Below, in pieces: positions 1 through 10,141 of a DNA stretch of 64,000 nucleotides. Source of the stretch: Lampris incognitus (Eukaryota; Chordata; Actinopteri; Lampriformes; Lampridae). A program made the position numbers and the translations under genes. The first letter of the stretch is position 1. Each line of letters begins with the position of its first letter. The stretch spans positions 17,458,505-17,522,504 of the forward strand of contig NC_079216.1 in NCBI RefSeq assembly GCF_029633865.1, given 5' to 3'. A model generated the notes under the pieces. The model saw nothing but the letters and a program-made list of their open reading frames with translations. It ran no database searches and was not told the origin of the DNA.

Positions 1-14
1 AACATTGGGTCCCA

Positions 15-87
15 GCCTCGTTGGCGCAGTAGGCAGCGCGTCAGTCTCATAATCTGAAGGTCGTGAGTTCAACCCTCACACGGGGCA
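15..87 (+). tRNA. tRNA-Met(CAT), elongator, copy 1
   Basis: The 73-nt sequence folds as a standard cloverleaf: acceptor GCCTCGT pairs with ACGGGGC (one G-T), D stem GCGC/GCGC, anticodon stem TCAGT/TCTGA (one T-T mismatch near the end) with loop CTCATAA, T stem GTGAG/CTCAC with loop TTCAACC, discriminator A. The anticodon CAT is at 48-50. It has no A1-U72 pair and is close to vertebrate elongator tRNA-Met, so it is not the initiator. There is no intron. The internal B box is GTTCAACCC. No 3' CCA is encoded, as in eukaryotes. In this edge unit a T4 run lies at 188-191. Confidence 0.96.
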
Positions 88-1019
88 CAAAATTTGGTAT
101 TTCGCTGTAGATTTGTGTCATAAACTCTTATCATCAGATTGCCCATCAAGCCAAATCTCCAAATGCCTTTATCGTCGTTCATTTCAGTTTTGTAGAAATA
201 CACTACCGATGCTTGCCTGATACCTTTACTTCTTCCTGCGTCACCATGCTACAACTCTCTAAAATCAGAGCAAAGCTGCACTGCATAGATAAACTGGATT
301 GGCAGCCCTATACGGAACATACGTCTCACAGGTGCATTTCAGAGTACTGATGTCGCCAAATATGGAAACGCAATCATCACAGTTCATTTCAGTGTTGTAG
401 AAATACAGTATGCTTGCTTAACATATAGCTATGTGACACCCTTCTAGAAAACACCAACTGGATTGGCAGCCGTTTCTACTAGTTAAGTCTACTAGTTATC
501 TCGGTCTCGCAGGATAGGAGTGCTCACCTGCACCAGCTGCCGGCTGTGTGGCCTGGTTTGAGTCACCCCTCCTCAGTGCACAGTTTGTTTTTCTGGTTTG
601 CATGTCCTCTCAGGCAACACTAAACAAAACACGCTAGTAATAGGCGATTCTATTACCTACTTCATCAAAACTAGCATGGCCTACTGATGTTTGCTTTTAC
701 CTGGGGCCAGAGCTACGGACGCTGAACGTAATCTTCGGCTGCTGGCATCACATAGGCATAAGCAGTAGATCGAGGCACAACACCCACAGATCAGAAACTA
801 CAGCGTTATGTGTTTGTTTGTTTTTTTTCATGTGAGCGCCAATGATGATAAGATGAAACAATCTTAGGTCACAAAGAAAAACATAGCCAAAACGTATTAT
901 CTTGCCAGAAAGATGAGTCCACATGGATTCATCATATCTGCTCCCCTATCTTTGAGGAATAACGATGACTGCTATGACCGGTTACATATGCTGAATTTCT
1001 GTTTTGCTCCGTTTAATAC

Positions 1020-1050
1020 TGTAGCGAATTCGAGGGACAACACAACCACA
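1020..1050 (-). mobile_element. TRIM LTR fragment
   Basis: The first 31 bp (+ strand view) of the LTR, from TGTAGCGAATTC, then a join to the 3' part of tRNA-Lys. A remnant in edge unit 1. Confidence 0.8.
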
Positions 1051-1103
1051 AAAGCGTCAGACTTTTAATCTGAGGGTCCAGGGTTCAAGTCCCTGTTCAG
1101 GCG
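1051..1103 (+). pseudogene. tRNA-Lys(TTT), 3' fragment
   Basis: The anticodon arm (loop CTTTTAA), variable loop, T arm and 3' acceptor strand match tRNA-Lys. The 5' acceptor strand and D arm are missing; the sequence joins instead to a fragment of the TRIM LTR ending near 1050. It cannot make a tRNA. Confidence 0.9.
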
Positions 1104-1528
1104 TCTGGTTCACGCTTCAGAAAAATTATCGTCACCTGAAGTGCTGCTGCTCAAGAGTTATTTATAAAAGTATGCACAGGTGCTAGTGTCCAGAAGAACT
1201 ACTACTCAAACAACTTCAATCAATTATGGAGGTGCTGGTGTCCCGATGAACCGCTACTCAAGCGACTGCAGTTGAATGTGGTGCACATAGAGGAGCAGCG
1301 GAAACAAAGTGACTTGATTGTCTCGTGAAGTCCGCTGAAAAAGGGACCCACATAGTTTCTCAACCTTAATGTGAGACTTAATATGAGTGCATGTTATTTT
1401 TCACAATTTACCGCAGTCGGGAAATTCCTGGCTTTTAGCTGCTTTAACAAGATGGCGCTTGGAGACGTTGTTTAATTAGCACACAGTTTTTCACTTGTTG
1501 CGAGACTGTACCTCAACATTGGGCCCCA

Positions 1529-1601
1529 GCCTCGTTGGCGCAGTAGGCAGCGCGTCAGTCTCATAATCTGAAGGTCGTGAGTTCAACCCTCACACGGGGC
1601 A
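1529..1601 (+). tRNA. tRNA-Met(CAT), copy 2
   Basis: Same sequence as copy 1; anticodon at 1562-1564. It lies in the shortened unit with the complete TRIM, and a T4 run follows at 1702-1705, 100 nt past the gene. Confidence 0.96.
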
Positions 1602-1935
1602 CAAAATTTGGTATTTCGCTGTAGATTTGTGTCATAAACTCTTATCATCAGATTGCCCATCAAGCCAAATCTCCAAATGCCTTTATCGTCGTTCATTTCA
1701 GTTTTGTAGAAATACACTACCGATGCTTGCCTGATACCTTTACTTCTTCCTGCGTCACCATGCTACAACTCTCTAAAATCAGAGCAAAGCTGCACTGCAT
1801 AGATAAACTGGATCGGCAGCCCTATACGGAACATGCGTCTCACAGGTGCATTTCAGAGTACTGATGTCACCAAATATGGAAACGCATATTAACATATAGC
1901 TATGTGACACCCTTCTAGAAAACTCCGTTTAATAC

Positions 1936-2080
1936 TGTAGCGAATTCGAGGGACAACGCAACCACAGGAACTGCCGCGGCCGGGTACCGATCCCGTGTCG
2001 CCCGCACGAGACATCGCTGACTGCTCCACTAAACGGTCAGACCCGCCAGCCAGCGTGTCTTCTTATCCATGCACGTTACA
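1936..2080 (-). repeat. TRIM 3' LTR (145 bp)
   Basis: It has the same termini as the 5' LTR and abuts the polypurine tract. Its sequence is closer to the solo LTRs of the other units than the 5' LTR is. Confidence 0.8.
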
Positions 2081-2095
2081 CTACCCCCCTCCTTC
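2081..2095 (-). other. TRIM polypurine tract
   Basis: The minus strand reads GAAGGAGGGGGGTAG immediately before the 3' LTR, the standard site for plus-strand priming. Confidence 0.75.
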
Positions 2096-2098
2096 GGG

Positions 2099-2116
2099 AA
2101 GCGCGTCCCCGCGCTT
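2099..2116. other. TRIM internal hairpin
   Basis: AAGCGCGTCCCCGCGCTT forms a perfect 7-bp stem with a four-base loop inside the short internal region. A packaging or dimerisation role is possible by analogy with retroelement leader hairpins but is speculative. Confidence 0.5.
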
Positions 2117-2178
2117 AAGCATATCAGCTCCCTCACGCCTCAGGGCGCATACGCTTCCGATGGCCTTACGGTCGCCCC

Positions 2179-2197
2179 ATCCCACTTCTGACACCCA
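2179..2197 (-). other. TRIM primer-binding site, tRNA-Leu(CAG)
   Basis: The + strand here reads ATCCCACTTCTGACACC then CA, which is the 3' end of vertebrate tRNA-Leu(CAG) plus CCA with one extra C. The minus strand therefore pairs with that primer right after the 5' LTR, as expected for an LTR retroelement. Confidence 0.75.
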
Positions 2198-2354
2198 TGT
2201 AGCGAATTCGGAGGACAACGCAACCACAGGAACTGCCGCGGCCGGGAAGCGAACCCGTATCGCCCGCACCGCAGGAGACATCGCTAACCGCTCGACTAAA
2301 GGGTCAGACACGCCGGCCAGCGGCCCGCGTGTCCTCTTATCCATGCACGTTACA
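2198..2354 (-). repeat. TRIM 5' LTR (157 bp)
   Basis: It runs from TGTAACG to CGCTACA on the minus strand. It carries the tRNA-like segment at about 2237-2306 and abuts the primer-binding site. It is directly followed on the + strand by the esterase relic sequence starting TATGCTGAAC. Confidence 0.8.
2237..2306 (-). promoter_or_regulatory. tRNA-like segment with pol III A and B boxes in the LTR
   Basis: On the minus strand the A-box-like TAGTCGAGCGG lies at 2288-2298 and the B-box-like GGGTTCGCTTCCC at 2244-2256. The spacing is that of a tRNA gene. A T arm and a D arm can be drawn, but no proper acceptor stem pairs at the usual place and the anticodon arm is imperfect, so this is a tRNA-derived promoter module rather than a tRNA gene. 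Solo LTRs keep the A box well and the B box less well. Confidence 0.65.
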
Positions 2355-2762
2355 TATGCTGAACTTCTGTTTTGCTCCGTTTAACACTAAGCAAAGATTC
2401 TTGATTTTAGATATATGGTTTTCTTTCTGGGATCCACAGTGGAAATCTATGGGGGTGTCTTGATGGGGGTGAATGGTGAGATTTAGCTGTGTCCCTCTTT
2501 AGTTTCCTGAATCTGTATGTGCAAGTTCCCAATTTGAAACTTGCCGAAACATTCAAATTAAATGAACAAAAAAAATCACATTGAGTTTTTCCTCGTCTGA
2601 ATCGAGGGTCAAAGAAAAGGGGCATTATACATTGCACAAAATGTAACTGTGACTTTAAACCCATCTGGGACTAGATTATAATGTAGGGTTATACAGATAA
2701 AATTGACATGAGAAACACTTGGGCAAGCATGACTTTCTTTGGCGCTTAAGAGAGAAGGAAGG

Positions 2763-2835
2763 GCCTGAGTAGCTCAGGCGGAAGAGCATCAGACTTTTAA
2801 TCTGAGGGTCCAGGGTTCAAGTCCCTGTTCAGGCG
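2763..2835 (+). tRNA. tRNA-Lys(TTT), copy 1
   Basis: The 73 nt fold as acceptor GCCTGAG with TTCAGGC (one G-T), D stem GCTC/GAGC, anticodon stem TCAGA/TCTGA with loop CTTTTAA, T stem CAGGG/CCCTG with loop TTCAAGT, discriminator G. The anticodon TTT is at 2796-2798. It closely matches vertebrate tRNA-Lys(UUU). The D loop here is AGGCGGAA; most copies have AGACGGAA. The nearest T5 run downstream is about 290 nt away. Confidence 0.96.
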
Positions 2836-3260
2836 TCTGGTTCACGCTTCAGAAAAATTCTCGTCACCTGAAGTGCTGCTGCTCAAGAGTTATTTATAAA
2901 AGTATGCACAGGTGCTAGTGTCCTGAAGAACTACTACTTAAATAACTCCAATCAATTATGGAGGTGCTGGTGTCCCGATGAGCCGCTACTCAAGCGACTG
3001 CAGTTGAATGTGGTGCACATAGAGGAGCAGCAGAAACAAAGTGACTTGGTTGTCTCGTGAAGTCTGCTGAAAAAGGGACCCACAGACTTTCTCAACCTTA
3101 ATGTGAGACTTAATATGAGTGCATGTTATTTTTCCCAACTTACAGCAGTCGGGAAATTCCTGGCTTTTAGCTGCTTTAACAAGATGGCGCTTGGAGACGT
3201 TGTTTAATTAGCACACAGTTTTTCACTTGTTGCGAGACTGTACCTCAACATTGGGCCCCA

Positions 3261-3333
3261 GCCTCGTTGGCGCAGTAGGCAGCGCGTCAGTCTCATAATC
3301 TGAAGGTCGTGAGTTTAACCCTCACACGGGGCA
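3261..3333 (+). tRNA. tRNA-Met(CAT), copy 3, T-loop variant
   Basis: Anticodon at 3294-3296. The T loop reads TTTAACC instead of TTCAACC. This changes the conserved C56 that lies in the B box and makes the tertiary contact to G19, so this copy may be weakly transcribed or a pseudogene. Confidence 0.9.
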
Positions 3334-3806
3334 CAAAATTTGGTATTTCGCTGTAGATTTGTGTCATAAACTCTTATCTTCAGATTGCCCATCAAGCCAA
3401 ATCTCCAAATGCCTTTATCGTCGTTCATTTCAGTGTTGTAGAAATACACTAACGATGCTTGCCTGATACCTTTACTTCTTCCTGCGTCACCATGCTACAA
3501 CTCTCTAAAATCAGAGCAAAGCTGCACTGCATAGATAAACTGGATTGGCAGCGCTATACGGAACATACGTCTCACAGGTGCATTTCAGAGTACTGATGTC
3601 GCCAAATATGGAAACGCAATCATCACAGTTCATTTCAGTGTTGTAGAAATACAGTATGCTTGCTTAACATATAGCTATGTGACACCCTTCTAGAAAACAC
3701 CAACTGTATTGGCAGCCATTTCTACTAGTTAAGTCTCACAGTTAAATTGATAATAACTGCAAATGCCTTCCAAACAGAATACAGACAATGCTCAACAATT
3801 CCTGGC

Positions 3807-3879
3807 TGGAGAATGCGGGCATCGATCCCGCTGCCTCTCGCATGCTAAGCGAGCGCTCTACCACTTGAGCTAAGTCCCC
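3807..3879 (-). tRNA. tRNA-Ala(AGC), copy 1
   Basis: Reading the minus strand, the 73 nt fold as acceptor GGGGACT with ATTCTCC, D stem GCTC/GAGC, anticodon stem CTCGC/GCGAG with loop TTAGCAT, T stem GCGGG/CCCGC with loop ATCGATG, discriminator A. The anticodon AGC (read as inosine in the mature tRNA) is at 3844-3846. The G3-U70 wobble, the main identity element for alanyl-tRNA synthetase, is present. The acceptor has a C6-U67 mismatch seen in all array copies except the one at 60797. The first T4 downstream on the minus strand is about 110 nt away. Confidence 0.95.
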
Positions 3880-4796
3880 TAGCTCACACCTTAAGAACCT
3901 CGCACGGTAAAGTGTAATTCACCAGAAGGTTGTGTGGAAGAGAGTCTAAACTAGTGTTTGGCATGCCTTGGCAATAAGCTTTCATTGAAATAGCATACTC
4001 ATCAAATGAAGCAGAAGTTAGCTTAGCTCGTTACCGTTTACTGCTAACTTATGTAAGTGTGTTCAAATGTCTTTTTCTAGCTGTGCTCTCCGCTTAGGTA
4101 TGTTGCCTCTCTTAGAGAGGCTTGTCCACACGTCAGCAAGAGGGGTTTCATTCCATTAAGTTAGAGGCGATTGGCATTTGAGATACCTTACAGCCTCGGC
4201 TTCATAGTCATCTCGTTGGCATCTGCGACAGTGCTAGCAATAGCTTGGCCATATCCGAAAATGAAGCTTGGTTTATCTCGGTCTCGCAGGATAGGAGTGC
4301 TCACCTGCACCAGCTGCCGGCTGTGTGGCCTGGTTTGAGTCACCCCTCCTCAGTGCACAGTTTGTTTTTCTGGTTTGCATGTCCTCTCAGGCAACACTAA
4401 ACAAAACACGCTAGTAATAGGCGATTCTATTACCTACTACATCAAAACTAGCATGGCCTACTGATGTTTGCTTTTACCCGGGGCCAGAGCTACGGACGCT
4501 GAACGTAATCTTCGGCTGCTGGCATCACATAGGCATAAGCAGTAGATCGAGGCACAACACCCACAGATCAGAAACTACAGCGTTTTGTGTTTGTTTGTTT
4601 TTTTTCATGTGAGCGCCAATGATGATAAGATGAAACAATCTTAGGTCACAAAGAAAAACAGAGCCAAAACGTATTATCTTGCCAGAAAGATGAGTCCACA
4701 TGGATTCATTATATCTGCTCCCCTATCTTTGAGGAATAAGAATGACTTCTATGATCGGTTACATATGCTGAACTTCTGTTTTGCTCCGTTTAATAC

Positions 4797-4953
4797 TGTA
4801 GCGAATTCGAGGGACAACGCAACCACAGGAACTGCCGCGGCCGGGTACCGATCCCGTGTCGCCCGCACCGCAGGAGACATCGCTGACCGCTCCACTAAAC
4901 GGTCAGACCCGCCAGCCAGCGGCCAGCGTGTCTTCTTATCCATGCACGTTACA
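4797..4953 (-). mobile_element. TRIM solo LTR, 157-bp form
   Basis: TG...CA ends, tRNA-like segment inside. It is flanked on both sides by a 33-bp direct repeat beginning TATGCTGAAC (left copy ends AATAC, right copy ends in AATAC here). It splits the esterase relic. Confidence 0.8.
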
Positions 4954-5363
4954 TATGCTGGACTTCTGTTTTGCTCCGTTTAATACTAAGCAAGGATTCT
5001 TGATTTTAGATATATGGTTTTCTTTCTGGGATCCACAGTGGAAATCTACGGGGGTGTCTTGATGGGGGTGAATGGTGAGATTTATCTGTGTCCCTTTTTT
5101 GTTTCCTGAATCTGTATGTGCAAGTTCCCAATTTGAAACTTGCCGAAACATTCAAATTAAATGAACAAAAAAAAAATCACACTGAGTTTTTCCTCGTCTG
5201 AATCGAGGGTCAAAGAAAAGGGGCATTGTACATTGCACAAAATGTAACTGTGACTTTAAACCCATCTGGGACTAAATTATAATGTAGGGTTATACAGATA
5301 AAATAGACATGATAAACACTTGGGCAAGCATGACTTTCTTTGGCGCTTAAGACAGAAAGAAGG

Positions 5364-5436
5364 GTCTGAGTAGCTCAGACGGAAGAGCATCAGACTTTTA
5401 ATCTGAGGGTCCAGGGTTCAAGTCCCTGTTCAGGCG
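5364..5436 (+). tRNA. tRNA-Lys(TTT), copy 2, acceptor variant
   Basis: Anticodon at 5397-5399. The acceptor is GTCTGAG, making a U2-G71 wobble in place of C2-G71; it should still pair. Confidence 0.95.
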
Positions 5437-5861
5437 TCTGGTTCACGCTTCAGAAAAATTCTCGTCACCTGAAGTGCTGCTGCTCAAGAGTTATTTATAA
5501 AAGTATGCACAGGTGCTAGTGTCCTGAAGAACTACTACTTAAATAACTCCAATCAATTATGGAGGTGCTGGTGTCCCGATGAGCCGCTACTCAAGCGACT
5601 GCAGTTGAATGTGGTGCATATAGAGGAGCAGCAGAAACAAAGTGACTTGGTTGTCTCGTGAAGTCTGCTGAAAAAGGGACCCACAGACTTTCTCAACCTT
5701 AATGTGAGACTTAATATGAGTGCATGTTATTTTTCCCAACTTACAGCAGTCGGGAAATTCCTGGCTTTTAGCTGCTTTAACAAGATGGCGCTTGGAGACG
5801 TTGTTTAATTAGCACACAGTTTTTCACTTGTTGCGAGACTGTACCTCAACATTGGGCCCCA

Positions 5862-5934
5862 GCCTCGTTGGCGCAGTAGGCAGCGCGTCAGTCTCATAAT
5901 CTGAAGGTCGTGAGTTCAACCCTCACACGGGGCA
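5862..5934 (+). tRNA. tRNA-Met(CAT), copy 4
   Basis: Intact cloverleaf with anticodon at 5895-5897, followed by a full-length unit. Confidence 0.96.
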
Positions 5935-6404
5935 CAAAATTTGGTATTTCGCTGTAGATTTGTGTCATAAACTCTTATCTTCAGATTGCCCATCAAGCCA
6001 AATCTCCAAATGCCTTTATCGTCGTTCATTTCAGTGTTGTAGAAATATACTACCGATGCTTGCCTGATACCTTTACTTCTTCCTGCGTCACCATGCTACA
6101 ACTCTCTAAAATCAGAGCAAAGCTGCACTGCATAGATAAACTGGATTGGCAGCCCTATACGGAACATACGTCTCACAGGTGCATTTCAGAGTACTGATGT
6201 CGCCAAATATGGAAACGCAATCATCACAGTTCATTTCAGTGTTGTAGAAATACAGTATGCTTGCTTAACATATAGCTATGTGACACCCTTCTAGAAAACA
6301 CCAACTGTATTGGCAGCCGTTTCTACTAGTTAAGTCTCACAGTTAAATTGATAACTGCAAATGCCTTCCAAACAGAATACAGACAATGCTTAACAATTCC
6401 AGGC

Positions 6405-6477
6405 TGGAGAATGCAGGCATCGATCCCGCTGCCTCTCGCATGCTAAGCGAGCGCTCTACCACTTGAGCTAAGTCCCC
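6405..6477 (-). tRNA. tRNA-Ala(AGC), copy 2, T-stem variant
   Basis: Anticodon at 6442-6444. One T-stem pair is a G-T wobble (GCGGG with CCTGC), which should still fold. Confidence 0.94.
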
Positions 6478-7394
6478 TAGCTCACACCTTAAGAACCTCG
6501 CACGGTAAAGTGTAATTCACCAGAAGGTTGTGTGGAAGAGAGTCTAAACTAGTGTTTGGCATGCCTTGGCAATAAGCTTTCATTGAAATAGCATACTCAT
6601 CAAATGAAGCAGAAGTTAGCTTAGCTCGTTACCGTTTACTGCTAACTTATGTAAGTGTGTTCAAATGTCTTTTTCTAGCTGTGCTCTCCGCTTAGGTATG
6701 TTGCCTCTCTTAGAGAGGCTTGTCCACACGTCAGCAAGAGGGGTTTCATTCCATTAAGTTAGAGGCGATTGGCATTTGAGATACCTTACAGCCTCGGCTT
6801 CATAGTCATCTCGTTGGCATCTGCGACAGTGCTAGCAATAGCTTGGCCATATCCGAAAATGAAGCTTGGTTTATCTCGGTCTCGCAGGATAGGAGTGCTC
6901 ACCTGCACCAGCTGCCGGCTGTGTGGCCTGGTTTGAGTCACCCCTCCTCGGTGCACAGTTTGTTTTTCTGGTTTGCATGTCCTCTCAGGCAACACTAAAC
7001 AAAACACGCTAGTAATAGGCGATTCTATTACCTACTACATCAAAACTAGCATGGCCTACTGATGTTTGCTTTTACCCGGGGCCAGAGCTACGGACGCTGA
7101 ACGTAATCTTCGGCTGCTGGCATCACATAGGCATAAGCAGTAGATCGAGGCACAACACCCACAGATCAGAAACTACAGCGTTTTGTGTTTGTTTGTTTTT
7201 TTTCATGTGAGCGCCAATGATGATAAGATGAAACAATCTTAGGTCACAAAGAAAAACAGAGCCAAAACGTATTATCTTGCCAGAAAGATGAGTCCACATG
7301 GATTCATTATATCTGCTCCCCTATCTTTGAGGAATAAGAATGACTTCTATGATCGGTTAAATATGCTGAACTTCTGTTTTGCTCCGTTTAATAC

Positions 7395-7551
7395 TGTAGC
7401 GAATTCGAGGGACAACGCAACCACAGGAACTGCCGCGGCCGGGTACCGATCCCGTGTCGCCCGCACCGCAGGAGACATCGCTGACCGCTCCACTAAACGG
7501 TCAGACCCGCCAGCCAGTGGCCAGCGTGTCTTCTTATCCATGCACGTTACA
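7395..7551 (-). mobile_element. TRIM solo LTR, 157-bp form
   Basis: Almost identical to the LTR one unit to the left (4797), with the same flanking direct repeats. Confidence 0.8.
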
Positions 7552-7962
7552 TATGCTGGACTTCTGTTTTGCTCCGTTTAATACTAAGCAAGGATTCTTG
7601 ATTTTAGATATATGGTTTTCTTTCTGGGATCCACAGTGGAAATCTACGGGGGTGTCTTGATGGGGGTGAATGGTGAGATTTATCTGTGTCCCTTTTTTGT
7701 TTCCTGAATCTGTATGTGCAAGTTCCCAATTTGAAACTTGCCGAAACATTCAAATTAAATGAACAAAAAAAAAAATCACACTGAGTTTTTCCTCATCTGA
7801 ATCGAGGGTCAAAGAAAAGGGGCATTGTACATTGCACAAAATGTAACTGTGACTTTAAACCCATCTGGGACTAAATTATAATGTAGGGTTATACAGATAA
7901 AATAGACATGATAAACACTTGGGCAAGCATGACTTTCTTTGGCGCTTAAGACAGAAAGAAGG

Positions 7963-8035
7963 GTCTGAGTAGCTCAGACGGAAGAGCATCAGACTTTTAA
8001 TCTGAGGGTCCAGGGTTCAAGTCCCTGTTCAGGCG
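7963..8035 (+). tRNA. tRNA-Lys(TTT), copy 3, acceptor variant
   Basis: Anticodon at 7996-7998. It has the same U2-G71 wobble as copy 2, in the neighbouring unit. Confidence 0.95.
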
Positions 8036-8460
8036 TCTGGTTCACGCTTCAGAAAAATTCTCGTCACCTGAAGTGCTGCTGCTCAAGAGTTATTTATAAA
8101 AGTATGCACAGGTGCTAGTGTCCTGAAGAACTACTACTTAAATAACTCCAATCAATTATGGAGGTGCTGGTGTCCCGATGAGCCGCTACTCAAGCGACTG
8201 CAGTTGAATGTGGTGCATATAGAGGAGCAGCAGAAACAAAGTGACTTGGTTGTCTCGTGAAGTCTGCTGAAAAAGGGACCCACAGACTTTCTCAACCTTA
8301 ATGTGAGACTTAATATGAGTGCATGTTATTTTTCCCAACTTACAGCAGTCGGGAAATTCCTGGCTTTTAGCTGCTTTAACAAGATGGCGCTTGGAGACGT
8401 TGTTTAATTAGCACACAGTTTTTCACTTGTTGCGAGACTGTACCTCAACATTGGGCCCCA

Positions 8461-8533
8461 GCCTCGTTGGCGCAGTAGGCAGCGCGTCAGTCTCATAATC
8501 TGAAGGTCGTGAGTTCAACCCTCACACGGGGCA
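8461..8533 (+). tRNA. tRNA-Met(CAT), copy 5
   Basis: Intact cloverleaf with anticodon at 8494-8496. Confidence 0.96.
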
Positions 8534-9003
8534 CAAAATTTGGTATTTCGCTGTAGATTTGTGTCATAAACTCTTATCTTCAGATTGCCCATCAAGCCAA
8601 ATCTCCAAATGCCTTTATCGTCGTTCATTTCAGTGTTGTAGAAATATACTACCGATGCTTGCCTGATACCTTTACTTCTTCCTGCGTCACCATGCTACAA
8701 CTCTCTAAAATCAGAGCAAAGCTGCACTGCATAGATAAACTGGATTGGCAGCCCTATACGGAACATACGTCTCACAGGTGCATTTCAAAGTACTGATGTC
8801 GCCAAATATGGAAACGCAATCATCACAGTTCATTTCAGTGTTGTAGAAATACAGTATGCTTGCTTAACATATAGCTATGTGACACCCTTCTAGAAAACAC
8901 CAACTGTATTGGCAGCCATTTCTACTAGTTAAGTCTCACAGTTAAATTGATAACTGCAAATGCCTTCCAAACAGAATACAGACAATGCTCAACAATTCCT
9001 GGC

Positions 9004-9076
9004 TGGAGAATGCGGGCATCGATCCCGCTGCCTCTCGCATGCTAAGCGAGCGCTCTACCACTTGAGCTAAGTCCCC
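9004..9076 (-). tRNA. tRNA-Ala(AGC), copy 3
   Basis: Standard array sequence with anticodon at 9041-9043. It lies in a unit subtype shared with the unit around 34847-36394. Confidence 0.95.
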
Positions 9077-9991
9077 TAGCTCACACCTTAAGAACCTCGC
9101 ACGCTAAAGTGTAATTCACCAGAAGGTTGTGTGGAAGAGAGTCTAAACTAGTGTTTGGCATGCCTTGGCAATAAGCTTTCATTGAAATAGCATACTCATC
9201 AAATGAAGCAGAAGTTAGCTTAGCTCATTACCGTTTACTGCTAACTTATGTAAGTGTGTTCAAATGCCTTTTTCTAGCTGTGCTCTCCGCTTAGGTATGT
9301 TGCCTCTCTTAGAGAGGCTTGTCCACACGTCAGCAAGAGGGGTTTCATTCCATTAAGTTAGAGGCGATTGGCATTTGAGATACCTTACAGCCTCGGCTTC
9401 ATAGTCATCTCGTTGGCATCTGCGACAGTGCTAGCAATAGCTTGGCCATATCCGAAAATGAAGCTTGGTTTATCTCGGTCTCGCAGGATAGGAGTGCTCA
9501 CCTGCACCAGCTGCCGGCTGTGTGGCGTGGTTTGAGTCACCCCTCCTCAGTGCACAGTTTGTTTTTCTGGTTTGCATGTCCTCTCAGGCAACACTAAACA
9601 AAACACGCTAGTAATAGGCGATTCTATTACCTACTACATCAAAACTAGCATGGCCTACTGATGTTTGCTTTTACCCGGGGCCAGAGCTACGGACGCTGAA
9701 CGTAATCTTCGGCTGCTGGCATCACATAGGCATAAGCAGTAGATCGAGGCACAACACCCACAGATCAGAAACTACAGCGTTTTGTGTTTGGTTTTTTTTT
9801 CATGTGAGCACCAACGATGATAAGATGAAACAATCTTAGGTCACAAAGAAAAACATAGCCAAAACGTATTATCTTGCCAGAAAGATGAGTCCACATGGAT
9901 TCATTATCTCTGCTCCCCTATCTTTGAGGAATAAGAATGACTTCTATGATCGGTTACATATGCTGAACTTCTGTTTTGCTCCGTTTAATAC

Positions 9992-10141
9992 TGTAGCGAA
10001 TTTGAGGGACAACGCAACCACAGGAACTGCCGCGGCCGGGAACCGATCCCGTGTCGCCCGCACCGCAGGAGACATCGCTGACCGCCCCACTAAACGATCA
10101 GACCCGCCAGCCAGCGTGTCTGCTTATCCATGCACGTTACA
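9992..10141 (-). mobile_element. TRIM solo LTR, 150-bp form
   Basis: First example of the 7-bp-shorter form; it has GAATTTGAGG near its left end where the longer form has GAATTCGAGG. Confidence 0.8.

Larger units (their letters stand above)
15..1528 (+). repeat. Edge unit 1, shortened and rearranged (1,514 bp)
   Basis: Compared with a full unit it lacks the stretch holding tRNA-Ala, with a junction near 490-500. It also lacks the stretch from inside the solo LTR to the middle of tRNA-Lys, with a junction near 1050. What remains is tRNA-Met, part of the esterase relic, an LTR fragment and the 3' part of tRNA-Lys. Confidence 0.85.
1936..2354 (-). mobile_element. TRIM: miniature LTR retroelement with tRNA-like LTRs
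   Basis: This is a 419-bp non-coding element on the minus strand. Its 5' LTR is 2198-2354, followed by a primer-binding site, a 117-bp internal region (2081-2197), a purine-rich tract and the 3' LTR at 1936-2080. LTR ends are TG...CA with near-inverted termini (TGTAACG, CGCTACA). There is no open frame of any kind, which fits terminal-repeat retrotransposons in miniature, which depend on enzymes from other elements. The two LTRs differ in length and at a number of sites, so the insertion is old compared with the gypsy element. This is the only two-LTR copy in the window. Confidence 0.8.
1529..3260 (+). repeat. Edge unit 2, shortened, carrying the complete TRIM (1,732 bp)
   Basis: It lacks tRNA-Ala and most of the esterase relic: sequence normally about 60 bp after the T-rich part of the Met-Ala spacer is joined near 1920 directly to the left flank of the LTR. 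It keeps a complete two-LTR TRIM where all other units have a solo LTR, so it may preserve an older state of the array. Confidence 0.8.

Noticed and set aside
15-87. Initiator tRNA-Met
   Set aside because: The sequence has a G1-C72 pair and the elongator-type anticodon stem, lacking the initiator's A1-U72 and the three G-C pairs next to the loop.
2237-2306. A fourth true tRNA gene on the minus strand of each unit
   Set aside because: The A and B boxes and T arm are tRNA-like, but no acceptor stem pairs at the right place and the anticodon arm is imperfect with no clear anticodon. It lies inside the LTR, so it is a tRNA-derived promoter module.
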